From: Hymenobacter translucens
GTDB lineage: Bacteria; Bacteroidota; Bacteroidia; Cytophagales; Hymenobacteraceae
Assembly: GCF_020685205.1 (NCBI RefSeq)
Contig: NZ_JAJERB010000010.1
Coordinates: 92,409 to 156,408, forward strand
Direction: 5' to 3'
Length of the DNA: 64,000 nucleotides
Below the pieces are notes generated by a model. That model made no database searches. It had not been told where the DNA came from and was given only the letters and a program-made list of their open reading frames with translations. Shown here piece by piece: positions 1-9,344 of the stretch. Each line of letters starts with the position of its first letter. Position 1 is the first letter of the stretch. The position numbers and the translations under genes are program-made.

Positions 1-115
1 GCGTGGTGTACTTGGTGGCGTCAAATAACAAGGGTTCAAAGCCAAAGCGGGGCTAGCGCGTGGCCTGCTCGGGCGACCGTTACAACCGCGACACAAGCTA
101 GCATTAATCCTAAAC
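1..115. other. Left flank, no gene seen
   Basis: Short stretch left of the Tn3 element. I see no start codon with a convincing coding run, and no match to the truncated gene on the other side of the transposon. The five bases before the left inverted repeat do not equal the five bases after the right one, so the flanks have been rearranged since insertion. Confidence 0.5.
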
Positions 116-155
116 GGCCTTCTTATAGCAGCGGGGGGATAAAATTACTCTAAGC
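116..155 (+). repeat. Tn3 left inverted repeat
   Basis: 40-bp terminal repeat that exactly matches the reverse complement of 3867-3906. The tnpA stop codon (150-152) lies within it, so the transposase gene runs right up to the element end. Confidence 0.95.
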
Positions 156-3125
156 TCTCATCGGGGCTTCTTCCGATGGCTTTCGCAGGCTGCGCAGCCC
201 ATTGGGCTCTACTTCCACCTGGCTGGGGAAGGTGTACTTGCCCAGGCGGTTGATGTGCTCGTAGCGGGCGGGCGAGAGCCGGGCCAGGTCCTCGTCGCGC
301 ACCTCCACGCCTTCGGCCCGCAGCGTTTGCACCACCTGCTGCAGGTAAACCGTGTTCCAGAGCACCACCAGGTTGGTGACCAAGTTCAGGGCCCCCACGA
401 CCTCCTGTTGGGCTTCTTCCTGTTTGCGGCGGATGAGCCCGTCGCCGCCAAACCAGAGAAACACCCGCAGCGCATGCAGCCGCTCGCCCTTGTTGAGCTG
501 CACGTGAATCTTGCGTCGCAAGGGTTGACGGAGCAGGTAGCGCAGGATGAAATTGGTTTTGATGAGCCGCCCGTACTGCTGCAGCACGTAGGTCAGGTTG
601 TGCTGGCGCGGGTAGGCTTGCAACTTGCTGATGAAGAGCGAGGCCGTCACGTAGCCCAGCTTAAACGAGCCGGCTATTCGCAGCAGGTCGTCCAGGCGCG
701 CCTCGATGTAGCCGGGCTGCACGTGGCCCGTGAAGTGCAGGCCCGGATAGCTCAGCTCCCGGCCCCGGATGCGGCAGAGCTTCTGGTCGCCGATGTCGCG
801 CAGGCGCGGCGAGTACTGCAGGCCCAGCAGGTCAAAGAGTCCGAAAATCAGGTCCGTGTAGCCGTGCGTATCGGTGGCGTGCTCGACGATGACCACGTCG
901 GTCTCGTTGCCCAGCACTTCGTCCAGCACGTAGGTCGCGTCGCGCTCGGTGGCCGGGATGACCTTGCTGCCGTACTGGGCGTAGTGGTCAGCCGTGTGGG
1001 TATAAAACGTGACACCGCGGCCGTAGCCGAAGTAGCGCGGCAGGGCTCTGGCGTTGCGCACGGCCCCGCTGACGGGGAAGCGCTGGCCGTCGGAGGACGA
1101 CAGGCCCCCGCCGCCCCAGTGCTGGGCCAGCCACTGGCGGTGCTGCTGGTTGACCACGCGGGTGGTGGCCGCCCGCAGCGGCTGCTCGTGCAGGAATTGG
1201 TTCGTGGCCCACCACACCGTTTGGTATTCCAGGCCCGTGCTGCGGGCCATGTCAGACAACGGGATGTTGCAGGCAGCGGCCAACAGGGCCGCATAGACGG
1301 GTTCGGGGCCCTCCTGGCCACTGGCTGACGCCTCGCGCAGCAGCTCGGAGAAGCCGGTCCAGCCGTCCACTTCCACTAAAATGTCGGTCAGCTCCACGGC
1401 TGGCATGCGCGCCCGAATCTGTTCGTCCAGCGCCTGGAGCGAGGCGGGTAGTTCTTCCGCTTGCAGTGCCGTGAGCACCAGTTCGCCGTCTTCCAGGCGT
1501 ACTTCCCCGCCTTCGGCCAGCAGGGCCGTGACCTGTGGCAGCAGCGCTTCGAGTTCGGCCAAACGGGCGTGCAGGCGCTGGCTGGGATCCTCCGGCAGGC
1601 CCAGCTGGCGCAGCACTTCCCCGCGCAGGCCGGGCCACTGGGCAGCCGGAATCAGGTAGCTCTCCAGGTCGGCGTATTTGCGCGAGCCGGGCACGAACAC
1701 GTCGCCTGAGCGCAGCCGCTCGCGCAAGGTGGCCAGCACGCACAACTCGTAGGGTAACCGCTCTGGGGCCTGCTGCGGGTGCACAAATCCGTGCCAGGAG
1801 GGGGTAATGAAATCGGTCGGCGCATCGGCCGGCAGTTTGCGCCGGGCCCCGGTTTGCAAGTCTACCACTAAACCCAGGGCTTCGGCGAAGTGGTCGCCGG
1901 CAAAGGCGCTGGCAAACGAAACTTGCCGCAACAGACGGGCGGAAAACTGCTTCAGGTGCGCGTAGCGCCGCACCAAAAAGGCCAGGGGCGAATCCAGTCG
2001 GGTATCACTCAGGGCGTAGTAGGCCTGCAGGGCCCGCTCTACTTGCTCCCGGGGAATGGTCTCGAACACGGCTTCCCGTACGAGCCCCGCCGGTATCTGC
2101 TCGTCGACCACCGTGCGCGCCACCTGGGCGAAGACGCGCAGGGCCGTTTCGCGGGCCTGGCGGATGGCCAGCAGGTGGGCTTCGTGCTCGCGCTGCGCTT
2201 TGCGTTGGGCCAGCGCCCAGTAGTCGCTGAACATGGTCAGCACCGCATCGAGCACGTCGCGGTAGGTTTCCAGCACGAAGGCCACCAGCAGCGGGTAGCG
2301 TTTGGCCGGCGCGTAACGGCCGATGGCCTGGCTGGTGCGGTGGCGCGCCCGGTGGGCCAGGCGCTTGCGCCGGTTGGCGTTCAGCCCGCTCGTGTCCCAG
2401 TCGGCCAGGCCCAGCTGGTGCAGGAAGTCCAGCTTGGCCAGGGCCTGGTTGATGGCCGCGGGTGTGTTGGCCGTCGCCGGCTGGCACAGCCAGCGGTGCG
2501 GGGTCACGCGCAACGCCGGGTCCGGCACCAGCAGCGCGTCGAGCTGCGCTTCCACCGCCGGCCTGAGCAGCGGGGCCAAGCGCTGGTAGGTGGCCGCGTC
2601 GGTTTGCAGCAGCGCCTGACTCACCAGCAGCTCCAGCACGGAGATAGCCGGCCGTAGCAGGCGGTCCTGGTGCAGCTTCTGGCAGGCAGCCTGCAATAGC
2701 AAGCGCGGCTGGTCGTGCTCCAGGGCCCGTTCCAGCAACCAGGCTTCCAGGCCGGGGCTGTCCAGCGGCTGCCACTTGCGGTAGCCCAGGTGCCGCAGCA
2801 CCAGCTGCAGGTGCTCGCTGCGGGTGGCGGCTCGTTCGCCGTAGCTGGCCAGCGCGTCCGGCGCGATGCCCAGCTGCTGGCCGACAAAGGCGGCCACGGG
2901 CGCCGGCACCTGCTCGAACCAGTCCTCGGGCAGGTAGCCCATCAGGCGCACCAAGCCCAGCTGCACGGCGCAGCCCAGGCGGTTGCCGTCGCGGCGCTGC
3001 CGCTGGATGAATTCACGGTCGGCTCCCGTCAGGTGGAAGTGCTGGCGCAGGTCGGTTTCGCTCAGCGTGGCCGGCACCTGCTGGTAGCCCTGGCGTTCGG
3101 GCGCGGTGAGAAAGGGGGAAATCAT
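150..3125 (-). CDS. tnpA: Tn3-family transposase TnpA
   Basis: Cuts and joins the 40-bp ends during replicative transposition. At 991 residues it has the normal full length of Tn3 transposases (about 950-1010). The N-terminal part matches the DUF4158 DNA-binding region typical of the family; the C-terminal third is the DDE catalytic domain, with recognisable stretches such as VVIVEHATDTHGYTDLIFGL and the late RRKIHVQLNKGE segment. Reading starts at the ATG beside the res region and ends inside the left repeat. The divergent neighbour is tnpR, the usual partner. No frameshift is visible, so the element is probably still able to move. Confidence 0.96.
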   Translation of the reverse strand: MISPFLTAPERQGYQQVPATLSETDLRQHFHLTGADREFIQRQRRDGNRLGCAVQLGLVRLMGYLPEDWFEQVPAPVAAFVGQQLGIAPDALASYGERAATRSEHLQLVLRHLGYRKWQPLDSPGLEAWLLERALEHDQPRLLLQAACQKLHQDRLLRPAISVLELLVSQALLQTDAATYQRLAPLLRPAVEAQLDALLVPDPALRVTPHRWLCQPATANTPAAINQALAKLDFLHQLGLADWDTSGLNANRRKRLAHRARHRTSQAIGRYAPAKRYPLLVAFVLETYRDVLDAVLTMFSDYWALAQRKAQREHEAHLLAIRQARETALRVFAQVARTVVDEQIPAGLVREAVFETIPREQVERALQAYYALSDTRLDSPLAFLVRRYAHLKQFSARLLRQVSFASAFAGDHFAEALGLVVDLQTGARRKLPADAPTDFITPSWHGFVHPQQAPERLPYELCVLATLRERLRSGDVFVPGSRKYADLESYLIPAAQWPGLRGEVLRQLGLPEDPSQRLHARLAELEALLPQVTALLAEGGEVRLEDGELVLTALQAEELPASLQALDEQIRARMPAVELTDILVEVDGWTGFSELLREASASGQEGPEPVYAALLAAACNIPLSDMARSTGLEYQTVWWATNQFLHEQPLRAATTRVVNQQHRQWLAQHWGGGGLSSSDGQRFPVSGAVRNARALPRYFGYGRGVTFYTHTADHYAQYGSKVIPATERDATYVLDEVLGNETDVVIVEHATDTHGYTDLIFGLFDLLGLQYSPRLRDIGDQKLCRIRGRELSYPGLHFTGHVQPGYIEARLDDLLRIAGSFKLGYVTASLFISKLQAYPRQHNLTYVLQQYGRLIKTNFILRYLLRQPLRRKIHVQLNKGERLHALRVFLWFGGDGLIRRKQEEAQQEVVGALNLVTNLVVLWNTVYLQQVVQTLRAEGVEVRDEDLARLSPARYEHINRLGKYTFPSQVEVEPNGLRSLRKPSEEAPMRA

Positions 3126-3276
3126 ACGTCTGGGCGTGGGTCAAAAAGCCAAAGCTTCCTGAACCATGCTTCCCCAAGCCTTGCCCCCAGGACAAGTGGT
3201 CGAAAAGATAGGGCCAAAAAGTCGGGCCAAAAATAAACAGGGGTTTATCTTTGTGAACCTGACTTTATGACCCCAC
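3126..3276. promoter_or_regulatory. tnpA-tnpR intergenic region, probable res site and divergent promoters
   Basis: In Tn3 elements with divergent tnpA and tnpR the resolution site and both promoters lie between the genes. The gap holds repeated GGGCCAAAAA motifs (about 3209-3235) and TATCTTTG at 3246-3253, which fits the Bacteroidota -7 box ahead of tnpR. I could not define the three res subsites by eye. The same motif pattern survives in the miniature element at 17771-18048. Confidence 0.6.
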
Positions 3277-3846
3277 ATGAACAAAACCTTTGGCTACGCC
3301 CGCGTTTCCACTGTCGACCAGAACCTGGACACGCAGCTTGATATCCTGGCTAAGGCCGGGTGCGACCGCATCTTTCAGGACAAGATCACCGGCATGAGCC
3401 TGCAGCGACCCGCGCTCGATGAGCTGCTGGGACTGCTACGCGAAGGCGACACGGTGCTCGTGGCGCGCTTCTTCCGCCTGGGCCGCAGCCGCGACCATGT
3501 GATTCACTTGGTCAACTCGTTTCACCAACGCGGCATCCACTTCAAGGCCCTGGACCTGGGTATCGACACCACGACGCCCGCGGGCAAGTTTATGCTCTCC
3601 ATCTTCGCCTCGCTGGCCGAATACGACCGCGAGAGCATCCTGGAGAAGACAAAGGCCGGCCAGCAGCTGGCCGCTGCCCAGGGCAAACACATCGGCCGGC
3701 CCAAGGGGCTCGACGCCGAGAACCTGGGCAAAGTAAAAAAGGCGTTGGAAAAAGGCCTGTCCGTGGCCGAAACCGTGGAACTGACCGGCATCAGCCTCTC
3801 CAGCGTCAAACGATACCGCAAGCACCTGCAGGCCGCACTTACCTAA
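3277..3846 (+). CDS. tnpR: Serine resolvase TnpR
   Basis: Resolves the cointegrate formed by TnpA by recombination at res. The 189-residue length is normal for Tn3 resolvases. The N-terminal catalytic domain starts YARVSTVDQNLDTQ with the nucleophile at Ser11, followed by the conserved arginine region (VARFFRLGRSRDH) and the E-helix stretch around ESILEKTKAGQQLA. The C-terminal helix-turn-helix (SVAETVELTGISLSSVKRY) binds DNA. It lies divergent to tnpA inside the 40-bp repeats. A decayed relative is found at 53602-53877. Confidence 0.95.
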   Translation: MNKTFGYARVSTVDQNLDTQLDILAKAGCDRIFQDKITGMSLQRPALDELLGLLREGDTVLVARFFRLGRSRDHVIHLVNSFHQRGIHFKALDLGIDTTTPAGKFMLSIFASLAEYDRESILEKTKAGQQLAAAQGKHIGRPKGLDAENLGKVKKALEKGLSVAETVELTGISLSSVKRYRKHLQAALT

Positions 3847-3866
3847 CAGTATGACTGTCCCAAAGG

Positions 3867-3906
3867 GCTTAGAGTAATTTTATCCCCCCGCTGCTATAAG
3901 AAGGCC
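3867..3906 (-). repeat. Tn3 right inverted repeat
   Basis: 40-bp repeat, exact inverse of 116-155. Its outer edge touches the truncated EthD-type gene directly. Confidence 0.95.
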
Positions 3907-4626
3907 GCCTACGAGGAACCCGGCACCGACAACGAGCCGGTACTGCGCTACGACCAGGTGCACCGCATTGCGGGCGGGCCGTCGTCGTTTTTCCACCCGC
4001 CCTACCTGGCCATGACCGAGCCCGATGGCAAGCTCGTAGCCGACCCCTACGCCCGCGTGCCCGCCTACCAGCGCCCCCGCTTCGACGGCTTTGCCTACAT
4101 CGCCTACGCCGCCGAAGCTGATATCAATCGAGTGCTAAAGCAGCCGCAGTATGCCGAGCGCATTATTGCCGACGAGCAAACGGCGTTTCGGTTGGTGACG
4201 CGCGAGATTACCCGCGAGTATATTCTGCTGCCTAGCCCGCGCCACCGCGACCCCATCAGCCTAGTGCGGCTGCACTACCGCCGGCCCGAGCTGAGCCGCG
4301 AGGCTTTCCAGGAGCGACTGCTGCGGCAACACGCGCCGCTGGTGCTGGCCCAGCCCGTCACCCACCAGTACGTGCGCCGCTATGCTCAGCTGCACAATAT
4401 CGGCTCGAGCCAGCAGCCCGACCCCGAGGGCGAGCTGATTGACGCCATCTCGGTGCTAGCCTTCGCGTCCATCAACGACGTGGAGGACTTCTTGGTCACC
4501 GACGACTACCGAACCCTAGCCGCCGACGAAGCCACCTTCACCGATGCCGCCCGCTCCGAGTACTGGACCGGCTTAAACTATAGCGTTATCAACCACTTGT
4601 TGCCCGAGTTAGCCACTCGTTACTAG
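3907..4626 (+). pseudogene. EthD/ABM-like protein, 5' end removed by Tn3
   Basis: An open frame runs without a stop from the Tn3 edge (it reads AYEEPGTDNEPVLRYDQ before the first possible start, a GTG at 3958) to a stop at 4624. The middle part (DPISLVRLHYRRPELSREAF, then a stretch of about 100 residues) looks like the EthD-type ferredoxin-like fold found in small dehydratases and monooxygenase helpers. Coding clearly continues upstream of 3958, so the gene has lost its start and N-terminus to the transposon. No matching piece is seen left of the element. The EthD call is from overall pattern and is moderate. Confidence 0.6.
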
Positions 4627-5014
4627 GGGTTTATTGCGCCCCACGAGCCCTAGGGTAGTTGTTCGCCCGGTCCTCCGTTCACTGGCTGAGTGCCGTAGGA
4701 GAAGCGGGCAGCCTATCCTAGGGCTTCATAATGCAAATCAACTGATTGATTTTCTTCGTTATATACACGCTCACATAACGCTAAGCTACTGCCACTTGTG
4801 GGTGCATTTCACAAAAGATTAAGGCTTGGCATCTAGCCACTAAATTTCCAAGCAACTTGAAAGACAGGCCACTAGCCTATTAACAGTCGAAGTAATAGGC
4901 TTATTTAGATTGTTTTAAAACATCAAAGGTCAAGGCTAAGCCGTAGCGTAGAAGAACTGCCTAGTTAGCTGCCCCAGGTAGCTGCTCGCTCCACTTCTTC
5001 TATCCTACTGCTCC
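4627..5014. other. Intergenic region upstream of the oxidoreductase operon, with a hairpin
   Basis: No convincing gene. A perfect 9-bp stem (AGCCTATTA / TAATAGGCT) at 4874-4901 with a 10-base loop is followed by T-rich sequence. It could be a late terminator for the EthD-type gene or an operator for the downstream operon. The operon promoter should lie between it and 5015, but I see no clear TTTG/TAnnTTTG pair. Confidence 0.4.
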
Positions 5015-5602
5015 ATGAGTCTACAATTCATCCAAGAGCCGCTCGACAAAACCGCGCCCCGCGTGGTGCCCGCCCAGTCGGTCACGCTCAACGTCAATGG
5101 CCAGGACCGCACCATCCAGATTGCACCCTGGACCAGCCTGCTCGACGCCCTGCGCGAGTACCTGGACCTGACTGGCACCAAAAAAGGCTGCGACCACGGC
5201 CAGTGCGGCGCCTGCACCGTACTCGTTGATGGCAAGCGCATCAATTCGTGCCTGGCGCTGGCGACAGTGTACCAGGGCAAGAAAATTCAGACCATCGAGG
5301 GCCTAGGCACCGAGGATAACCTCTCGCCGCTGCAACAGGCGTTTGTAGACCACGACGCCTTTCAGTGCGGCTACTGCACGCCGGGCCAGATTTGCTCGGC
5401 GCAGGGCCTTATTAACGAGGGTCGCTGCAAAACTGAGGATGAGGTGCGCGAACACATGAGCGGCAACCTGTGCCGCTGCGGCGCTTACACCAACATCTTG
5501 TCGGCTGTGATGGAAGTGCTGCACGACGGCGAGGCTGTGGTGGATAACGGCGTACTCATCACCGTCCCGGTAGCGTCTACCAAAGCCAGCTCGGTCGAAT
5601 AA
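5015..5602 (+). CDS. paoA: Molybdenum aldehyde oxidoreductase, [2Fe-2S] subunit (PaoA/YagT type)
   Basis: Electron-transfer subunit of a xanthine-oxidase-family molybdoenzyme. The N-terminal plant-ferredoxin domain has cysteines at about residues 59, 64, 67 and 79 (CDHGQCGACT), and the C-terminal domain has the second cluster ligands at 118, 121, 153 and 155 (CGYCTPGQ, CRCGAY). Length is 195 residues. The N-terminus (MSLQFIQEPLDKT) carries no twin-arginine signal, unlike E. coli PaoA, so this enzyme is probably cytoplasmic. It is first of three genes in one direction, 19 bp ahead of the FAD subunit. Substrate is not set by sequence; aromatic or other aldehydes are the family expectation. Confidence 0.93.
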   Translation: MSLQFIQEPLDKTAPRVVPAQSVTLNVNGQDRTIQIAPWTSLLDALREYLDLTGTKKGCDHGQCGACTVLVDGKRINSCLALATVYQGKKIQTIEGLGTEDNLSPLQQAFVDHDAFQCGYCTPGQICSAQGLINEGRCKTEDEVREHMSGNLCRCGAYTNILSAVMEVLHDGEAVVDNGVLITVPVASTKASSVE

Positions 5603-5621
5603 CTCTTAGCCTTAGCTCCTT

Positions 5622-6659
5622 ATGAATAGCTTCACCCTTACCCAAGCCACGGCCGCCGACGAGGCTGTGCGCGACCTTACCAGCCACGACGGCGCAGCCT
5701 ACCTAGGCGGCGGCACCAACCTCGTGGACTTGATGAAGTACAACCTCGAGCGGCCGACCCACCTCACCAGCCTGGGTTTGCTGCCGCTCACCGACATCAC
5801 GAGCCTGCCCGATGGCGGCCTGCGCCTGGGCGCGCTGGCTACCAACGCCGATACGGCCTGGCACCCCGAGGTAGAAAAGCGCTACCCGCTGCTGAGCCAG
5901 ACCATCCTGGCCGGGGCCACGCCGCAGCTGCGCAACGCGGCAACCAACGGCGGCAACCTCAATCAGCGCACCCGCTGCTACTACTTCTACGACCTGGCCA
6001 CGCCCTGCAACAAGCGCGAGCCCGGCACCGGTTGCTCAGCCCTCACCGGCCCCAACCGCGTGTGCGGCGTACTGGGCACCAGCGAAAGCTGCATTGCCAC
6101 CCAGCCCAGCGACATGTGCGTGGCCCTGGCGGCCCTAGAGGCCGTGGTGCGCGTGCAAGGCCCTGACGGCGAGCGCACCATCAAGTTCGACGACTACCAC
6201 CGCCTGCCCGGCGACCACCCCGAGAAGGACAACACCTTGAAGCCGGGCGAGCTGGTAACGGCTATCGACTTGCCCGAGGAAGGCTACGCTGACCACTTCA
6301 CCTACCTCAAGCTGCGCGACCGCAGCAGCTACGCGTTTGCGCTGGTGAGCGTGGCCGTAGGACTGAAAATGAACGGCAACACTATCGAGAAGGCCCGCTT
6401 TGCCCTCGGTGGCGTGGCCCACAAGCCCTGGCGCGACCAAGAGGCTGAAAAGATGCTGGAAGGCCAAACGGCCTCGCCCGACTTGTTCCGCCAAGTGGCT
6501 GCCAAGGTATTTGCCGAGGCCAAAGGCTACGGTGAAGGCTCGCTGCACAATTCGTTTAAGATTGAGCTGGGCAAGCGCGCCATTGTGCGGGCGCTCAAGC
6601 AATCCACCGAGATGAGCCAGGTAGTGAACCCGAACGTGTTTTTAAATTCTAATCCGTAA
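5622..6659 (+). CDS. paoB: Molybdenum aldehyde oxidoreductase, FAD subunit (PaoB/YagS type)
   Basis: Medium subunit that binds FAD and passes electrons to the final acceptor. At 345 residues it has the normal length. The FAD-binding region shows YLGGGTNLVDLMK near residue 30 and the AATNGGNLNQRTRCYYF stretch near 110. The cysteine-rich insertion that follows (CNKREPGTGCSAL ... RVCGV) is the one that in E. coli PaoB holds an extra [4Fe-4S] cluster, so this belongs to the PaoABC subgroup and not to plain xanthine dehydrogenases. It is followed after 6 bp by the large subunit, which implies translational coupling. Confidence 0.93.
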   Translation: MNSFTLTQATAADEAVRDLTSHDGAAYLGGGTNLVDLMKYNLERPTHLTSLGLLPLTDITSLPDGGLRLGALATNADTAWHPEVEKRYPLLSQTILAGATPQLRNAATNGGNLNQRTRCYYFYDLATPCNKREPGTGCSALTGPNRVCGVLGTSESCIATQPSDMCVALAALEAVVRVQGPDGERTIKFDDYHRLPGDHPEKDNTLKPGELVTAIDLPEEGYADHFTYLKLRDRSSYAFALVSVAVGLKMNGNTIEKARFALGGVAHKPWRDQEAEKMLEGQTASPDLFRQVAAKVFAEAKGYGEGSLHNSFKIELGKRAIVRALKQSTEMSQVVNPNVFLNSNP

Positions 6660-6665
6660 GCTAGT

Positions 6666-8939
6666 ATGAGCCAGACTATTGCCACCCCGCCTACCGTGCG
6701 CCTCGACAGCGACGTGATTGGCAAACCCATCAACCGCACCGATGGCCCGGCTAAAGTGAGCGGCGCGGCCAAGTACGCCGCCGAGTTCGGCGTGACCGGC
6801 CCGCTGTGGTACGGCTACATCGTGAACAGCCCCGTGGCCAAGGGCAAGATTACCAAAATCCACGCCGACGAGGTGTTGGCCATTCCGGGCGTGCAACAGG
6901 TGTTCTCGCACGAGAATGTGCCCTCCTTTGCCTGGTTCGACCGTAGCTACAAGGACGACGTGGCCCCCGGCGGTTCGCCCTTCCGCCCGCTGCACGAGCC
7001 CGAAATCATGTTCAGCTTGCAGCCAGTAGCGCTGGTGGTGGCCGATACCTTCGAGCTGGCCCGCTACGCGGCCTCGGTGCTCCGCATTGAGTATGAGGTA
7101 GAGAAGCACAACACTGACCTAGAGTCGGTTATTGACGAGGCTTACGACGCGCCTAAGGGCAAAACGGGCTTTATGCCCCCGCCCAAGCCCAAGGGCGATA
7201 TGGACAAGGCGTACCAGGAGGCCCCGCACAAGATAGCAGGCGAGTATATCCACCACGCGCAGCACCAGAACCCGATGGAGATGTTTGCGACGACCGTGGA
7301 CTGGCTGGGCGATGGCAAGAAGATGAAAATCTACGACAAGACGCAGGGCGCGCCCAACGTGCAGCAGTACCTGATGAAGATTTTCAGCCTGAGCTCGGAT
7401 GAAGCGCGGGTTATCTCGAAGTTCACGGGTGGCGGCTTCGGCTCGGGCTTGCGGCCCCAGTACCAGGTGTTTCTGGCCGTAATGGCGGCGCTGGAGCTGG
7501 AGCATTCGGTGCGGGTCGTGATGACGCGCACGCAGATGTTCAGCTTTGGCCACCGGCCACACACGCTGCAAAAGCTACGCATTGCTTCGGATGACCTAGG
7601 GCACATTCAGGCTCTAGAACACAAGGCGTTGGCCGAGACGTCGCAGTTTGAGAACGCGACTGAAACGGTGGTGAACTGGACGGGTATTCTCTACAACTCG
7701 CCCAATACCAACTTTGACTACCAACTGTCGAAAATCGACGTGTTTACGCCGCTCGATATGCGGGCACCGGGCGCGGCCACTGGCAACTTCGCCAGCGAGA
7801 GTGCCATTGACGAGCTGTCATACAAGGCTGGCAAAGACCCGCTCGATTTCCGCCTGCTCAACTACACCTACTCCGACCCCACCGAGAACAAGCCCTTCAC
7901 CAGCAAGCGCCTCGACGACTGCTACCACGAAGGTGCCGCCCGCTTTGGCTGGGACCAGCGCAACCCTGAGCCCCGCTCGATGCGCGATGAGAAAGGTATG
8001 CTCGTAGGCTGGGGCGTGGCCGCCGGTTGCTGGGATGCCTCCATGCAGAAAGCCGCCGCCAAAGCCGTGCTTTCGGCCGATGGCCACCTCACCGTGAGCA
8101 GCGCCACCAACGACCAGGGCGCTGGCACATATGTCATTATGACCCAGATGGCCGCCCAGACTCTCGGGCTACCCATGCAGCAGGTCACCTTCAGCCTCGG
8201 CGATACCAACATGCCCGCCGCCCCCGTACAAGGCGGCTCCTGGACCGCCAACTCGGTGGGCGCGGCCGTGAAGGACGCCTGCCAGGAAGTAGGCAAAAAG
8301 TTGCTCAAGCTGGCCCAGAAAATGGACGACTCGCCCCTGGCCGGCGTCGATTTCGAGGACGCGCAGTTCGTGGACGGCCACATCCGCGCAAACGAGGACA
8401 TCACCCGCTCGGTAGCTATCGCGGACATTCTGGCCGCCAGTGGCGAAGACAAGATTGAGGCCGACGGCAAAGCTGGCCCCAACCCCATCAACCAACTGAA
8501 GTACTCGATGCACTCGCACAATGCGGTGTTTGTGGAAGTGAAGGTGGACGAGGACCTAGGTACCATCCACGTCACGCGCGTGGTAAATGCCGTGGCCGCC
8601 GGCCGCATCATGAATCCCAAAACGGCCCGCAGCCAGGTGCTGGGCGGCACGGTGTGGGGCCTGAGCATGGCGATGATGGAGGAAACCTACCTCAACAACG
8701 AGCTCGGCCGCTACATGAACCACAACTATGCCGAGTACCACATTCCGGTGAATGCCGACATCCACAAAATCGACGTGATTTTCGTGGAGGAGGAAGATGA
8801 CATCGCCAGCCCCATCGGCGTCAAAGGCGTCGGGGAAATCGGGATGCTGGGCGTAACCGCCGCCATCGCTAATGCCGTGTATCACGCCACCGGCAAGCGC
8901 GTCCGCGAATTACCGTTGACGAGTGATAAGCTGCTGTAG
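6666..8939 (+). CDS. paoC: Molybdenum aldehyde oxidoreductase, Mo-cofactor subunit (PaoC/YagR type)
   Basis: Catalytic subunit that binds the molybdopterin cofactor and hydroxylates the aldehyde. It has 757 residues. Visible family marks are the glycine-rich TGGGFGSGLR stretch near residue 255, MRAPGAATGNFASE near 365, QGGSWTANSVGAA near 520, and the active-site glutamate in GVGEIGM at about residue 724. It ends the operon and is followed by a strong hairpin at 8970-9010. No PaoD/XdhC-type insertion chaperone is encoded here, so maturation would depend on a chromosomal gene. Formaldehyde dehydrogenase nearby suggests a shared aldehyde-detoxification theme (inference). Confidence 0.94.
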   Translation: MSQTIATPPTVRLDSDVIGKPINRTDGPAKVSGAAKYAAEFGVTGPLWYGYIVNSPVAKGKITKIHADEVLAIPGVQQVFSHENVPSFAWFDRSYKDDVAPGGSPFRPLHEPEIMFSLQPVALVVADTFELARYAASVLRIEYEVEKHNTDLESVIDEAYDAPKGKTGFMPPPKPKGDMDKAYQEAPHKIAGEYIHHAQHQNPMEMFATTVDWLGDGKKMKIYDKTQGAPNVQQYLMKIFSLSSDEARVISKFTGGGFGSGLRPQYQVFLAVMAALELEHSVRVVMTRTQMFSFGHRPHTLQKLRIASDDLGHIQALEHKALAETSQFENATETVVNWTGILYNSPNTNFDYQLSKIDVFTPLDMRAPGAATGNFASESAIDELSYKAGKDPLDFRLLNYTYSDPTENKPFTSKRLDDCYHEGAARFGWDQRNPEPRSMRDEKGMLVGWGVAAGCWDASMQKAAAKAVLSADGHLTVSSATNDQGAGTYVIMTQMAAQTLGLPMQQVTFSLGDTNMPAAPVQGGSWTANSVGAAVKDACQEVGKKLLKLAQKMDDSPLAGVDFEDAQFVDGHIRANEDITRSVAIADILAASGEDKIEADGKAGPNPINQLKYSMHSHNAVFVEVKVDEDLGTIHVTRVVNAVAAGRIMNPKTARSQVLGGTVWGLSMAMMEETYLNNELGRYMNHNYAEYHIPVNADIHKIDVIFVEEEDDIASPIGVKGVGEIGMLGVTAAIANAVYHATGKRVRELPLTSDKLL

Positions 8940-8969
8940 CAGCCTAGTTACTAGTACCGCTAGAGTAAA

Positions 8970-9010
8970 ATAGAAAGGCCCCGTAACAGTTAGTTGCGGG
9001 GCCTTTCTAT
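8970..9010 (+). terminator. Intrinsic terminator of the paoABC operon
   Basis: Stem arms ATAGAAAGGCCCCG and CGGGGCCTTTCTAT pair perfectly over 14 bp around a 13-base loop, 30 bp after the paoC stop. Confidence 0.85.
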
Positions 9011-9040
9011 TGAAATAACTGCTAATCTTTCTGGCAATTA

Positions 9041-9343
9041 CTATGCATCAAAGAATCTTTTCAATTCTTTATATTCTTCGCTCTGTAATAAATCTAAACT
9101 ATTACCAGTTGCTAATCTAATTGTGTCTCTAGCCTCTCTAATACGATTTAGCATTGGCAAAATCACTCTTTTACCGTGTTTTATAAATTTATCTAAATCC
9201 TTTAAAGACGTAGGGATTTTATATCCGTCACGGCTTGACGCAATCAAAACTCCTTTATCTCTAAGATTACCGACAACCTTAGTCCTAAAATACTCTTCCT
9301 TTAAACGCTCATTTCTATTTTGATTCAAATGGCCAAAAATTTC
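9041..9343 (-). pseudogene. AT-rich C-terminal fragment of an unknown protein
   Basis: Reading leftwards, about 100 residues (from STNEIFGHLNQNRNERLKEE to KELKRFFDA) form a credible coding stretch with lysine- and isoleucine-rich composition, unlike its GC-rich neighbours. It lacks its own start: upstream it joins out of frame the end of the truncated AraC fragment at about 9344. The GYKIPTSLKDLDKFI segment and charged helices suggest a small regulatory or phage-type protein, but I do not recognise the family. The abrupt base-composition change marks a recombination joint. Confidence 0.5.
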
Positions 9344-9344
9344 A

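Larger units (their letters stand above)
116..3906. mobile_element. Tn3-family transposon, complete with tnpA and tnpR
   Basis: The element is bounded by perfect 40-bp inverted repeats at 116-155 and 3867-3906, starting GGCCTTCTTATAGCAGC. Between them lie a 991-residue DDE transposase on the minus strand and a divergent serine resolvase, with a gap that should hold the res site. There are no passenger genes. The Tn3 family normally makes a 5-bp target duplication; the flanks here (TAAAC and GCCTA) differ, which points to a later deletion or one-ended event. Related ends occur at 11646 and 17771-18048, so this family has been active several times on this replicon. Confidence 0.95.

Noticed and set aside
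255..1328. Long plus-strand open frame of 357 codons
   Set aside because: It is antisense to the Tn3 transposase; GC-rich DNA gives such mirror frames, and the residues show no domain pattern.
1890..2657. Plus-strand open frame of 255 codons
   Set aside because: It is a shadow of tnpA on the other strand with Gly/Val/Arg/His-biased composition.
4634..4822. 62-residue frame after the EthD-type fragment
   Set aside because: No family pattern and no ribosome-binding site; composition looks non-coding.
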